Source: Streptomyces sp. 130 (lineage in GTDB: Bacteria; Actinomycetota; Actinomycetes; Streptomycetales; Streptomycetaceae). From it: a stretch of 64,000 nt of DNA. Position numbers and translations under genes: made by a program. A model generated the notes under the pieces. It was given only the letters and a program-made list of their open reading frames with translations. It was not told the DNA's origin and searched no databases. The DNA lies in assembly GCF_007096885.1 (NCBI RefSeq), contig NZ_VJNO01000008.1, forward strand, positions 62,001-126,000, written 5' to 3'. Below, piece by piece: positions 35,307-43,971 of the stretch. Each line of letters opens with the position of its first letter. Within the stretch, counting starts at the first letter, position 1.

Positions 35307-36245
35307 TCAGATGCGGACGCGGGTCAGGCGGTTGATCAGGAAGAAGCCGAGGCCGTAGAGGCCGGCGGCGACGACGATCGCGATGCGGCCGGGGGTCGCG
35401 GCGGCCATGTCGTCCAGTGCGCCGCCCCTCATGGTGTTGATGAGGAGCAGGAAGAGCAGCCCGAGGACGGGGACGGCGACGGCGGTGACCTTGACCTGGG
35501 AGAGGAGGGTGGTGACCTCGCGCCGGGTCTCCTTGCGTTCCTCCAGGGTGTTGGTGAGGTTGCGCAGCGACGAGACGATGGTGCCGCCCGCCCGGTTGGA
35601 GAGGATGAGGGTGGAGACGAGGACGGTCAGCTCGCGGGAGGGCAGCCGTTCCACGAGTTCGTTCAGGGCGTCGTCCAGGGAGTGGCCGAGGGCCAGCCGG
35701 TCGGCGACGCGCCGCAGTTCCTCGTGGGCGGGGTCGTCCAGCTCCTCGACGGCCATGGAGATGGCGGTGCGCAGGGCGAGTCCGGCCTGGGTGGCGTTGG
35801 CGAGTACGCGGGTGAGCTCGGGGAGCTGGCTGATGAACGCCTCGGTGCGTTTGGCGCGCTGCCAGTTGAGGAAGGCGTTGCCGCCCCAGGCGCCGATGAG
35901 GACGGCGAGCAGCCCGAAGAACGGGGCGAAGACGGCCGCGGTGACGAAGTAGAGGCCGAGCAGGGCGGCGGCGACGTACACGGCGTACTCGCCGGGGGTG
36001 AGGTCGAGGCCGGTGACCGCGAGCTTCCGTTCGATGCGTTTACCGAGGCGGGTCCGCCGCAGCCTGCGGTCGACGGACCGGAAGCGCCGGACGCGCCCCT
36101 CGATCGCCGGGGGGCCGGTCCGGGACAGGCGGTCGATGAGGGCCCGCTGCTGTTCCCTGCCGGAGGCGAAGACATGCAGGCCGACGACGGCGAGCACACA
36201 GGCGAGCAGGGTCACGCCGACCGTCAGGAGCGGGAGGTTGTCCAT
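35307..36245 (-). CDS. TadB-like inner-membrane platform protein
   Basis: 312 aa. The T2SSF domain reads SQLPELTRVLANATQAGLAL and SNRAGGTIVSSLRNLTNTLEERKETRRE-type helix, with membrane helices near residues 5-25, 90-130 and at the C-terminus. Located 33 bp after cpaF and 20 bp before tadC, one operon. Confidence 0.9.
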   Translation of the reverse strand: MDNLPLLTVGVTLLACVLAVVGLHVFASGREQQRALIDRLSRTGPPAIEGRVRRFRSVDRRLRRTRLGKRIERKLAVTGLDLTPGEYAVYVAAALLGLYFVTAAVFAPFFGLLAVLIGAWGGNAFLNWQRAKRTEAFISQLPELTRVLANATQAGLALRTAISMAVEELDDPAHEELRRVADRLALGHSLDDALNELVERLPSRELTVLVSTLILSNRAGGTIVSSLRNLTNTLEERKETRREVTTLLSQVKVTAVAVPVLGLLFLLLINTMRGGALDDMAAATPGRIAIVVAAGLYGLGFFLINRLTRVRI

Positions 36246-36278
36246 GTCGGGAAGCGCCTTCCAAGCGGGAGTGGGGGG

Positions 36279-37619
36279 TCAAGCCGTGGGCGTACGGGTC
36301 AGCAGCTGCTCGTTCGTGTGGGCGACCCCGAACGCCGGGGGCACGGTCTCGTTCGCCATGTAGAAGCGGTCCGCGACCCGGCGGGGCACGGGGAAGTACG
36401 CGAACTGCCCGTACACACGCCCGTCGGCCGCCATCGGGAGGGCGTCGAAGCGGCAGACGGAGACGATGCGGTAGTCCTCGCGGCCGTACGAGTCCACGAC
36501 CGCGATCTCCGTGACGCGGCGGGAGCCGTCGCCGTGCCGGGTGAGCTGGATGATGACGTCGACGGCGCTGTTGATCTGGTCGTGGATCGCGGCGAACGGA
36601 ATCTCGACCTCGGACATGGAGCTGAGGGTCTGGAGCCGCATCAGCGCGTCCTCCGCGCTGTTGGCGTGGACGGTGGCGAGCGAGCCGTCGTGGCCGGTGG
36701 ACATGGCCTGGAGCATGTCGAGGGTCTCGCCGCCCCGGACCTCGCCGACGATGATGCGGTCGGGCCGCATGCGCAGGGAGTTGCGGACGAGGTCGCGGAT
36801 GGTGACCCGGCCCTTGCCCTCGACGTTGGGCGGCCGGCTCTCCAGCGTGATGACGTGGGACTGCTGGAGCCGGAGCTCGGCGGAGTCCTCGATGGTGACG
36901 ATGCGCTCGCCGTCCGGGATCAGCCCGGAGAGCGCGTTGAGCAGGGTGGTCTTGCCGGTGCCGGTGGCGCCCGAGACGATCACGTTGAACTTCGCGCGGA
37001 CGAATCCGGCGAGCAGGAGCAGCATGTGCTCGTCGAGCGAGCCGAGCGCGATCATCTCCTGGAGCGTGAAGGCCCGGGGGAAGCGCCGGATGGTGAGGAT
37101 CGGGCCGGACAGGGAGAGCGGCGGGATGACGACGTTGACGCGTTCGCCGGAGGGGAGCCGGGCGTCGACCATGGGGTTCGACTCGTCCACGCGGCGGTTG
37201 ACCGTGGAGACGATGCGCTCGATGGTCTGCATCAGCTGCTCGTGGGAGGAGAAGCGCATCGGGAGGAGTTCGAGGCGTCCACCGCGTTCCACGTAGACCT
37301 GCTCGGGACCGTTGACCATGATCTCGCTGATGGAGGCGTCCTCCAGGAGCGGTTCCAGGATGCCGAGGCCGAGCGCCTCGTCCACGACCCGGCGGATGAG
37401 CTGCGAGCGCTCCACGGAGGACAGGACGGGGCCCTCGCGGCTGATGATGTGGCCGAGGACGCGTTCGAGCCGGGCCCTGCGGTCGGCCGCCGCGAGGGCG
37501 GACATCTCGGCGAGGTCGATCTCCTCCAGCAGTTTGGCGCGGTAGGCGCCGACGAGCCGGCTCTCCTCGCTCATCCCGTTCGCGGGTTCGGGGCTGCTGA
37601 TGCGTGCCCGCAGGCTCAT
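36279..37619 (-). CDS. cpaF: CpaF/TadA pilus assembly ATPase
   Basis: 446 aa cytoplasmic secretion ATPase that powers Tad pilus extension and retraction. Walker A GATGTGKTTLLNAL, Asp box VTIEDSAELRLQ, Walker B RPDRIIVGEVRGGETLDMLQ and the His box TGHDGSLATVHANSAEDAL are all intact. The N-terminal helical region precedes the LEDASISEIMVNGPE segment typical of CpaF. ATG 37619 was chosen; the frame extends further only through the TadE genes. Confidence 0.95.
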   Translation of the reverse strand: MSLRARISSPEPANGMSEESRLVGAYRAKLLEEIDLAEMSALAAADRRARLERVLGHIISREGPVLSSVERSQLIRRVVDEALGLGILEPLLEDASISEIMVNGPEQVYVERGGRLELLPMRFSSHEQLMQTIERIVSTVNRRVDESNPMVDARLPSGERVNVVIPPLSLSGPILTIRRFPRAFTLQEMIALGSLDEHMLLLLAGFVRAKFNVIVSGATGTGKTTLLNALSGLIPDGERIVTIEDSAELRLQQSHVITLESRPPNVEGKGRVTIRDLVRNSLRMRPDRIIVGEVRGGETLDMLQAMSTGHDGSLATVHANSAEDALMRLQTLSSMSEVEIPFAAIHDQINSAVDVIIQLTRHGDGSRRVTEIAVVDSYGREDYRIVSVCRFDALPMAADGRVYGQFAYFPVPRRVADRFYMANETVPPAFGVAHTNEQLLTRTPTA

Positions 37620-37663
37620 GTGCTCAACTCCTTCGGTTCCGGCCGGCGCCGCTTCGGCCGGGG

Positions 37664-38032
37664 TCAGTCGCGGGGCATGGTGGCGCTCTTCTCGACGGAG
37701 CCGAAGGAGAGCATCGGCAGCAGGCTGGGGATCTTCACGCGCACGCGTACGGTCACGGCTTCGGCGCCGGCCTCCTCGCCGACACTGGCCCCGTCGGCCA
37801 GCCGGCCGTTCATGGACTGCTTCGCCACGGCGGCCGCCCGGCCCTGCTGGCCGTCGGTCGACGCCACCCGGGCCGCGGTCCGCGCGGCCGTACCCGCCTG
37901 CTGGGCGGCGTAAACGGCGATGCCGAGCTGTACGACGGCGAGCGCGACGACGAGCAGCAGGGTGAGCACACCCACGTACTCGACGGCGGCCTGCCCGCGC
38001 TGCCGGGAGCCGGAGCGGCACCGGGTCACCAT
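37664..38032 (-). CDS. TadE-like pseudopilin
   Basis: 122 aa. SRQRGQAAVEYVGVLTLLLV is a textbook TadE/pilin site: basic leader, Gly-Gln, Glu at +5, then the membrane helix. The mature part carries AARTAARVASTDGQQGRAAA, as in TadE. It overlaps the repeat-bearing TadE gene by 7 nt and has no repeats itself. Confidence 0.87.
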   Translation of the reverse strand: MVTRCRSGSRQRGQAAVEYVGVLTLLLVVALAVVQLGIAVYAAQQAGTAARTAARVASTDGQQGRAAAVAKQSMNGRLADGASVGEEAGAEAVTVRVRVKIPSLLPMLSFGSVEKSATMPRD

Positions 38033-38829
38033 GCGTCCCGCCTCTCGTTCCTGGCCTTCGCCTCACCCGTGGCGTGCATGGGCACGCTGAACGCCCCGGG
38101 GAACAGCAGCGGTACGTCGACGCGCACGGTCGCGGTGACCAGCTCGCCGGAGCCCCCACGGCATCGCACCTGTATCGACCAGCCGCCCGGGACGTCCTCG
38201 CGCCCCGCCCGGTCGCAGGCCGCGCCCGGGTCCCCCTCCGCGACGGCGGCGGCCCGGACGGCCTTGTCGGCGGCGTTCCCCGCGAGGATGTACGTGTAAC
38301 AGACGAGCCCCGCCTGCCAGAGCAGGGCGAGGGTGAGCAGGATCAGGGGCAGCGTGCCGACGAACTCGATCGCGGTCTGGCCCCGGTCGGCGCGGAGGTC
38401 ACGGCGCACGTCCGGGCGCGCCCCGATCGCCGTCCGGCCCCCGCCGGCGCGGAGGTCACGGCGCACCTCCCGGCGCGACCCGATCGCCGTCCGGCCCCCG
38501 CCGGCGCGGAGGTCACGACGCCCCTCCCGGCGCAACCCGATCGCCGTCCGGCCCCCATCGGCGCGGAAGTCCCGGCGCACGTCCGGGCGCGACTCGGTCG
38601 CGGTCTGGCCGCTGTCGGCGCGGAGGTCACGGCGCGCGTCCCGGCGCACGCCGATCGCGGTCTGGCCGTGCTCGGCGCGGGTGTCACGGCGCACCTCCCG
38701 GCGCGACCCGATCGCCGTCCGGCCCCCGCCTGCGCGGATGTCATGGCGCGCGTCCCGGCGCACGCCGATCGCGGTCTGGCCGCGCTCGGCGCGCATGTCA
38801 CGGCGCGCGTCCGGGCGTAAGAGGTTCAT
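38026..38829 (-). CDS. TadE-like pseudopilin with eight 19-residue N-terminal repeats
   Basis: 267 aa from ATG 38829, which has GAGGGGGAG upstream (ATG 38856 overlaps the cpaE-like stop as ATGA and is the alternative). The last ~110 residues are a normal TadE: DRGQTAIEFVGTLPLILLTL, then AGNAADKAVRAAAVAEG. Before it, residues 7-158 are eight tandem units of 19 aa, each like DxRRDxRAxxGQTAIGxRR. Each unit repeats the leader and processing motif but not the hydrophobic helix. Only unit 8 has Ile-Glu-Phe, the functional site; unit 4 has Glu at the same place without the helix. TadE proteins normally have leaders of 10-30 residues, so this is a striking expansion. Confidence 0.88.
   Translation of the reverse strand: MNLLRPDARRDMRAERGQTAIGVRRDARHDIRAGGGRTAIGSRREVRRDTRAEHGQTAIGVRRDARRDLRADSGQTATESRPDVRRDFRADGGRTAIGLRREGRRDLRAGGGRTAIGSRREVRRDLRAGGGRTAIGARPDVRRDLRADRGQTAIEFVGTLPLILLTLALLWQAGLVCYTYILAGNAADKAVRAAAVAEGDPGAACDRAGREDVPGGWSIQVRCRGGSGELVTATVRVDVPLLFPGAFSVPMHATGEAKARNERRDAW
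38356..38811 (-). repeat. 57-bp tandem repeat, eight units, inside tadE
   Basis: Eight head-to-tail 57-bp units with no spacers, in frame: 38811-38755, then every 57 bp down to 38412-38356. Units alternate between two subtypes (GGGRTAIG and GQTAIG), which suggests duplication of blocks rather than single units. Confidence 0.93.
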
Positions 38830-38852
38830 GGCGCGGCACTCCCCCTCGGTGT

Positions 38853-40100
38853 TCATTTCGCACGCGCCCGCCGGCCGCCCGACGGGCCGCGCTCGCCCTT
38901 GAGCCTGCTCCCTCGGGTGGCCGCTTCCGCGTTCTTGACGAGGCCGAGTTCTCCCGCCAGCCCCCAGAGGGCCTGCTTCACGGTGGACTTGGCGTCCAGG
39001 TCCTGGAGGCGTCCGGCGTCCACGACCGCCTGGAGCTCCTTGAAGCCGGCCGGGACGGCGGTCCGGGCGACCCTGGTCGCGGTGATCTTCTCGATCAGCG
39101 CGGGCTGGATCTCCGTGTTCCGGGTGTGGCGGTTGACGAGGGTGATGGTCTCCTCGGCCTTGCGGACCTGGAGCCGGTCCCAGAGCCGGACCATGCGCTT
39201 GGCGGCCCGGACCGCGATCACGTCCGGGGTGGTGACGAGCACGGCGCGGTCCGCCATCTCGACCGCCCCGGCGTTGGCCGAGTTCAGATGCGTACCGCAG
39301 TCGACGACGACGACCTCGTAGCGGTGGCGCAGGGCGCTGACGGTCTGGCGTACGACGCGGTCGGTGACGTCCTCGCCGCGCTCGCCGTCGGCCGGGGCGA
39401 GGAGCAGGGCGACGCCCGACTCGTGGTTGTACAGCGCGTCCTGGAGGACCCGGGGCGAGATGTCCTGGATGGTGGCGAGGTCCACCACGGACCGGCGGAA
39501 CTGCACGTCGAGGTAGGAGGCGACGTCCCCCGACTGGAGGTCGAGGTCGGCCAGCGCGACGGTGTGCCCGGACGCGGCGGCGGCCAGGGCCAGCTGGACG
39601 GCGGTGACCGTGGTGCCGACGCCGCCCTTCGCGCCGCTGACGGTGACGACGGTGCCGCCGGGTCCGGAGTGCAGCTCGGCACCGGCCCCGAGGTGGCGGC
39701 GCACCCCGACGGACCAGCCGGAGGCGGCCTGGACGCGCTGCGCCAGCTCCTCGTACGAGAGGGGGAGGCCGACCAGGCCGCGGGCGCCGGAGTCCATGGC
39801 GGCCGAGTAGAGCCCGGGGCTGGTGTCGGCGGTGACGAGGACGACGCCGACGGCCGGGAAGCGCAGGGCCACCTCCCGGATCAGCTCCAGGGCCGGGACC
39901 GGGCCGATCCGTTCGTGCACGAGGACGACCTCGGGCAGCTCGTCGAGGGATTCGGCGGCGAGCCGGGCGAGGGTGTCGAGCAGTGAGGTCGAGTCGCCGA
40001 GCGGGGCGGCCGGCTCCGCGTCGGGGAGCTGGCCGAGGAGCCCGGAGACGGCGCGGGCGGCGTCGGCGTCACCGACGGCCGGGAGGATGCGTGTGCTCAT
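38853..40100 (-). CDS. CpaE/TadZ-like ParA-type ATPase
   Basis: 415 aa. Residues 1-135 form a degenerate receiver-like domain (VVLVTADTSPGLYSAAMDSG). The ATPase part has a deviant Walker A, VSGAKGGVGTTVTAVQLAL, and ALADLDLQSGDVASYLD. A basic tail ends the protein. CpaE/TadZ proteins place the Tad machine within the cell. It ends in the start of the repeat-bearing tadE (ATGA) or just before it. Confidence 0.9.
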   Translation of the reverse strand: MSTRILPAVGDADAARAVSGLLGQLPDAEPAAPLGDSTSLLDTLARLAAESLDELPEVVLVHERIGPVPALELIREVALRFPAVGVVLVTADTSPGLYSAAMDSGARGLVGLPLSYEELAQRVQAASGWSVGVRRHLGAGAELHSGPGGTVVTVSGAKGGVGTTVTAVQLALAAAASGHTVALADLDLQSGDVASYLDVQFRRSVVDLATIQDISPRVLQDALYNHESGVALLLAPADGERGEDVTDRVVRQTVSALRHRYEVVVVDCGTHLNSANAGAVEMADRAVLVTTPDVIAVRAAKRMVRLWDRLQVRKAEETITLVNRHTRNTEIQPALIEKITATRVARTAVPAGFKELQAVVDAGRLQDLDAKSTVKQALWGLAGELGLVKNAEAATRGSRLKGERGPSGGRRARAK

Positions 40101-40107
40101 CCGGTCC

Positions 40108-40821
40108 TCACTTGTTCCTGTCTTCGTCGAGGTCGTAGCTGCCCTCGCCCGGGCGCAGGGTGGTGGGGCTGCCCGCGGGGAGCAGGGCGAGGCGTACGTG
40201 TTCGGCGAAGGACTCCGCGTAGGCGACGCGCTGGGCGTCGTCGGTGTCCAGGGCGAAGGTGATCGGCACGGCCTCGGTGGGGCCGTCGCCGCGGTCCTCC
40301 GGCTTGGGTTCGAGGGAGGTGAGCCGGCCGACGTCGATGACCCGGGCGTTGGCCACGATGACGCGCGAGGTGGGCTTCTCCTTGTCGGTGCGGCCGGCGA
40401 AGGTGGCGTAGATGTTGACGAGGTTGCCCGGCCGGATCTTGCCGGCGACGCCGGTGGCCGCGTCGATCATGATGGCGATCTCCTGCTGCCCGCTCTCCAG
40501 CTTCGGGCGGTCGACCAGCATGTCCTCCTGGAGCAGGGAGCCCGGGTGCAGCTCGGTGACGGCGATCTTGCCGCGGAGGGCGGAGAGGTCGGTGACGGCG
40601 CTCTTGGAGAGCCAGCGCTCGGGCACCGAGATCTTCTCGAACTGGTCGGCCTCCAGGGGCTTGTAGGGCGCGACGGTGGTCTTGACCCGGTACGCGGTCA
40701 CCTCGGGTCCCACCTTCGCGTTCACGTCACCGATCACCCAGATCACACCGGCGAAGGCGGCGAGGGCGCACAGGACCGACAGGAGGAGCAGGATGACGCC
40801 GCGGCGTTGCCGTGAATTCAT
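40108..40821 (-). CDS. CpaB/RcpC-like Flp pilus assembly protein (SAF domain)
   Basis: 237 aa. N-terminal membrane anchor (GVILLLLSVLCALAAFAGV), then a SAF domain (VTAYRVKTTVAPYKPLEADQ, AVTELHPGSLLQEDML) and the RcpC-type C-terminal part with PGNLVNIYATF. In Gram-negatives CpaB acts near the secretin; in actinobacteria, which lack one, it probably works at the wall. Seven bp precede the CpaE-like gene. Confidence 0.88.
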   Translation of the reverse strand: MNSRQRRGVILLLLSVLCALAAFAGVIWVIGDVNAKVGPEVTAYRVKTTVAPYKPLEADQFEKISVPERWLSKSAVTDLSALRGKIAVTELHPGSLLQEDMLVDRPKLESGQQEIAIMIDAATGVAGKIRPGNLVNIYATFAGRTDKEKPTSRVIVANARVIDVGRLTSLEPKPEDRGDGPTEAVPITFALDTDDAQRVAYAESFAEHVRLALLPAGSPTTLRPGEGSYDLDEDRNK

Positions 40822-40887
40822 GGGCGGAGCGACCTCGTTGGGTTATGTGGGCCGACGGTCGGTACGGAGCGGGGCGGTGCGGGAGCC

Positions 40888-41745
40888 TCAGGGGTTCAGG
40901 GCGGCGGGGCCGCGCGTGCGGTCCTCGGGCGGGTTCAGGGGGGCGTTGCACAGTCCGCAGCGGTCGCCGATCAGTTCGTTCCCGCACCAGGTGCAGACCT
41001 CTCTGCGCACGGAGGAGACCAGCTGGTAGATCAGCGAGATGTCGGGCAGGTAGGCCACGAACTCGATCAGCTTCGAGGTGCCCCACCAGCCGGCGGACTC
41101 GCCGGGCAGCACGGCCTCGTGGACGGCCTGCACCTGCCACGCCTGGGCCAGCGTCCCGGTCACCCACTCCGACTGGGACTGCCCCCGGGCGACCAGGAGA
41201 TGCGTGGCGAAGCGGGGGCCGGAGAGCTCACCCGTACCGACCCTGACGAGCTGGGGTTCCGGGTTGGCGAGCACGCCGAACTGGGAGCCGGGGACCCAGG
41301 ACTTGGCGTGCGACTTGAGGCTGACGGGCACCCGGTCGAGCCGGGTCACGGAGTTGAGCAGCGCCCCGGCGTGGATGTAGTGGGAGAGGAGCCTCGCCGC
41401 GGAGGCGATGACCCCGGCGCTGAAGTCGCAGACGGACAACTGCCGTAACTGGCGCACCAGTACGGCCACGCCCAGCGGCGGCAGGTCCGACTTGAGCAGG
41501 GCGATCCGGTCGCTCTCCAGGACCGAGCGCACGGTGTGCAGCCGGTGCTCGTGCGCGGCGGGGAGGCCGGCCGGGTAGACGGCGATGACGTGTCCGTGCT
41601 GCTCCAGCAGGCGCTGCATGTCGTCCAGCGCCTGGTCCAGGGACTGTTCGCCCGGGGCGCGCAGGACGACCGCCGGGGGCGTCTGCCGGTCCTGCGGGGG
41701 CAGCACGAGGCCGGGACCGGTCACTGCTATGGCTGCTGTCGGCAC
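40888..41745 (-). CDS. zinc-ribbon protein heading the Tad operon, with a TTA codon
   Basis: 285 aa, no family name recognised, but it is the first gene of the locus. The N-terminal half is Leu-rich, predicted alpha/beta (RLLEQHGHVIAVYPAGLPAA). The middle carries RFATHLLVARGQSQSEWVTG. The C-terminus is a zinc ribbon, CTWCGNELIGDRCGLCNAPL. Leu100 is encoded by TTA (41448-41446), the rare codon read by the bldA tRNA in Streptomyces; I noticed no other in-frame TTA in the genes of this window. Translation, and perhaps the downstream operon through polarity, may therefore depend on development. Confidence 0.8.
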   Translation of the reverse strand: MPTAAIAVTGPGLVLPPQDRQTPPAVVLRAPGEQSLDQALDDMQRLLEQHGHVIAVYPAGLPAAHEHRLHTVRSVLESDRIALLKSDLPPLGVAVLVRQLRQLSVCDFSAGVIASAARLLSHYIHAGALLNSVTRLDRVPVSLKSHAKSWVPGSQFGVLANPEPQLVRVGTGELSGPRFATHLLVARGQSQSEWVTGTLAQAWQVQAVHEAVLPGESAGWWGTSKLIEFVAYLPDISLIYQLVSSVRREVCTWCGNELIGDRCGLCNAPLNPPEDRTRGPAALNP

Positions 41746-41839
41746 GCCGCTCCCCGTTCCTCGGGCCGCCGCGTACCGCCGGCCGCGTTCGCTCCCGCCG
41801 GGTGCTTCCGCTCGGACGCTCCCGCCTGAGCACTTTATC

Positions 41840-41869
41840 CACGTACGGCAGGACAGAGAACACTTTCAA
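41840..41869 (-). promoter_or_regulatory. possible Tad operon promoter
   Basis: On the minus strand TTGAAA (41869-41864) and TACGTG (41845-41840) are 18 bp apart, about 95 bp before the first Tad gene. The -10 match is weak. It is the best pair I see in the 314-bp divergent region (41746-42059). Confidence 0.3.
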
Positions 41870-41937
41870 GAAGCCCGCGGAGTACGGGCGATGGGGTGCC
41901 CCGGCGGCTCCGGGGGGACCGGAGACCGCCAGAGGTC

Positions 41938-41967
41938 TTGACAACTTGATTGGTCTGGACCAGTTTA
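41938..41967 (+). promoter_or_regulatory. chitinase promoter with DasR-like operator
   Basis: TTGACA (41938-41943) is a consensus -35; a weak -10 lies at about 41961-41967. Between and over them is ATTGGTCTGGACCAGT (41949-41964), matching the DasR box A(C/G)TGGTCTAGACCA(C/G)T at 14 of 16 positions. DasR represses chitinases and is released by glucosamine-6-phosphate in Streptomyces. Confidence 0.75.
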
Positions 41968-42059
41968 TCGGCCAGCGGTGGCCACCGTTCCTCGATTCCA
42001 CACCCCCGGCACCCCCGTGTCGTCCCCCCGCCATCCCCGACTCCCCCCGGAGGCAGCAA

Positions 42060-43790
42060 GTGGATCGTTCCCCCGCCCCGAGCCGCAGACGGCGCCGCAC
42101 CCGCCCGGTCCTCGGCTCCGCCATGGCCGTCGTCGCGGCCGGCGCCCTGACCCTCACCGGGCTCGTGACCAGCGCCGAGGCCGCCGACGTCAACGTCGCC
42201 AAGAACGCCGGCTTCGAATCGGGCCTCGCCAATTGGACGTGTACCGGAAACTCCGGCACCACCGTCTCCTCCCCCGTGCACGGCGGCACCTCCGCCCTCA
42301 AGGCCACCCCGGCCGGCCAGGACAACGCCAAGTGCTCGCAGACCGTGGCCGTCAAGCCCAACTCCACGTATCAGCTGAGCTCCTGGGTCCAGGGCGGTTA
42401 CGCGTACCTGGGCGCCAGCGGCACCGGAACCACCGACGTCTCGACGTGGACGCCCGGCTCCACCGGCTGGACGCAGCTGAAGACGAGCTTCACGACCGGC
42501 GCCAACACCACGTCCGTCACCGTGTACACGCACGGCTGGTACGGCCAGGCGGCCTACTTCGTGGACGACTTCTCGGTGACCGGCCCCGACGGCGGCGGCG
42601 GCACCGACCCCGGCCCGTCGATCCCCGGCGCCCCGGCCGGGCTCGCGGTCGGCTCGACCACCACGTCCTCCGTCGACCTCTCCTGGAACCCGGTGTCCGG
42701 CGCGACCGGCTACACCGTCTACAAGGACGGCGTGAAGGCGACCACCTCCACCGGCACCTCGGCGACCGTCACCGGCCTCGCGGCCGACACCGCGTACCAG
42801 TTCGCGGTGACCGCCACCAACGCGGCCGGTGAGTCCGTGAAGTCGGCGACCGTCAGCGGCCGGACCGCCAAGTCGGGCGGCACCAACCCGAATCCGGGCA
42901 CCTCCGTGCCGAAGCACGCGGTCACCGGCTACTGGCAGAACTTCAACAACGGCGCGACCGTCCAGAAGCTCAGCGCCGTGCCCGCGAACTACGACATCAT
43001 CGCGGTCTCCTTCGCCGACGCGACGTCCACGCCCGGTGCCGTCACCTTCAACCTGGACACGGCGGGCCTGAACGGCTACACCGTCGACCAGTTCAAGGCC
43101 GACATCAAGGCGAAGCAGGCGGCCGGCAAGAACGTCATCATCTCGGTCGGCGGTGAGAAGGGCTCGGTCTCGGTCAACAGCGACGCGTCCGCGACCGCCT
43201 TCGCCAACTCCGTCTACGCGCTGATCCAGGAGTACGGCTTCAACGGCGTCGACATCGACCTGGAGAACGGCCTGAACTCCACCTACATGACGAAGGCGCT
43301 GCGTTCGCTGTCGCAGAAGGCGGGCTCCGGCCTCGTCATCACGATGGCCCCGCAGACCATCGACATGCAGTCCACCGCGGGCGAGTACTTCAAGACGGCG
43401 CTCAACATCAAGGACATCCTGACCGTCGTCAACATGCAGTACTACAACAGCGGTTCGATGCTGGGCTGCGACGGCAAGGTCTACTCGCAGGGCTCGGTGG
43501 ACTTCCTCACCGCGCTCGCCTGCATCCAGCTGGAGGGCGGTCTCGACCCGTCGCAGGTCGGCCTCGGCGTCCCCGCCTCCACCCGGGGCGCGGGCAGCGG
43601 CTACGTCGCCCCGTCGGTCGTGAACGCGGCCCTGGACTGCCTGACCAAGGGCACCAACTGCGGCAGCTTCAAGCCGTCGAAGACCTACCCCGGTCTGCGC
43701 GGCGCGATGACCTGGTCGACCAACTGGGACGCCACGGCCGGCAACGCCTGGTCGAACGCGGTCGCCCCGCACGTCCACGGCCTGCCGTAG
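42060..43790 (+). CDS. secreted GH18 chitinase with carbohydrate-binding and FnIII domains
   Basis: 576 aa from GTG 42060 behind CGGAGG. Twin-Arg-rich signal region (SRRRRRTRPVLGSAMAVV), then a beta-sandwich carbohydrate-binding module (about residues 45-175, AGFESGLANWTC to YFVDDFSV). A fibronectin III domain follows (SVDLSWNPVSGATGYTVYKD). The GH18 barrel starts at HAVTGYWQNFNNG; its catalytic DxxDxDxE is FNGVDIDLENG with the acid Glu intact. Substrate contacts MAPQ and NMQYYNS fit bacterial endochitinases. It degrades chitin outside the cell. Confidence 0.95.
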   Translation: MDRSPAPSRRRRRTRPVLGSAMAVVAAGALTLTGLVTSAEAADVNVAKNAGFESGLANWTCTGNSGTTVSSPVHGGTSALKATPAGQDNAKCSQTVAVKPNSTYQLSSWVQGGYAYLGASGTGTTDVSTWTPGSTGWTQLKTSFTTGANTTSVTVYTHGWYGQAAYFVDDFSVTGPDGGGGTDPGPSIPGAPAGLAVGSTTTSSVDLSWNPVSGATGYTVYKDGVKATTSTGTSATVTGLAADTAYQFAVTATNAAGESVKSATVSGRTAKSGGTNPNPGTSVPKHAVTGYWQNFNNGATVQKLSAVPANYDIIAVSFADATSTPGAVTFNLDTAGLNGYTVDQFKADIKAKQAAGKNVIISVGGEKGSVSVNSDASATAFANSVYALIQEYGFNGVDIDLENGLNSTYMTKALRSLSQKAGSGLVITMAPQTIDMQSTAGEYFKTALNIKDILTVVNMQYYNSGSMLGCDGKVYSQGSVDFLTALACIQLEGGLDPSQVGLGVPASTRGAGSGYVAPSVVNAALDCLTKGTNCGSFKPSKTYPGLRGAMTWSTNWDATAGNAWSNAVAPHVHGLP

Positions 43791-43806
43791 ACCACACCCC
43801 CCGGAC

Positions 43807-43840
43807 CAGCAGCGCCGCCGCTCCCCCGGCGGCGCTGCTG
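43807..43840 (+). terminator. chitinase terminator
   Basis: Perfect 14-bp stem (43807-43820 with 43827-43840), 6-nt loop, 16 bp past the stop codon. Confidence 0.8.
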
Positions 43841-43971
43841 CGTGTGGACGCCTGGTTCCGACGGCGCCAACGCAACAGTCCTGTACGAGAGTTGCCGCAC
43901 CGCATGGATGTCCGTGCCCGGACGTGGCACCGTTGTGGGGCGCGGTGCTGGGGCGACGGGGGGAGTGTGAC

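Noticed and set aside
38356..38811. CRISPR-like array
   Set aside because: The 57-bp units are contiguous without spacers and encode a continuous repeat protein; no cas gene is near.
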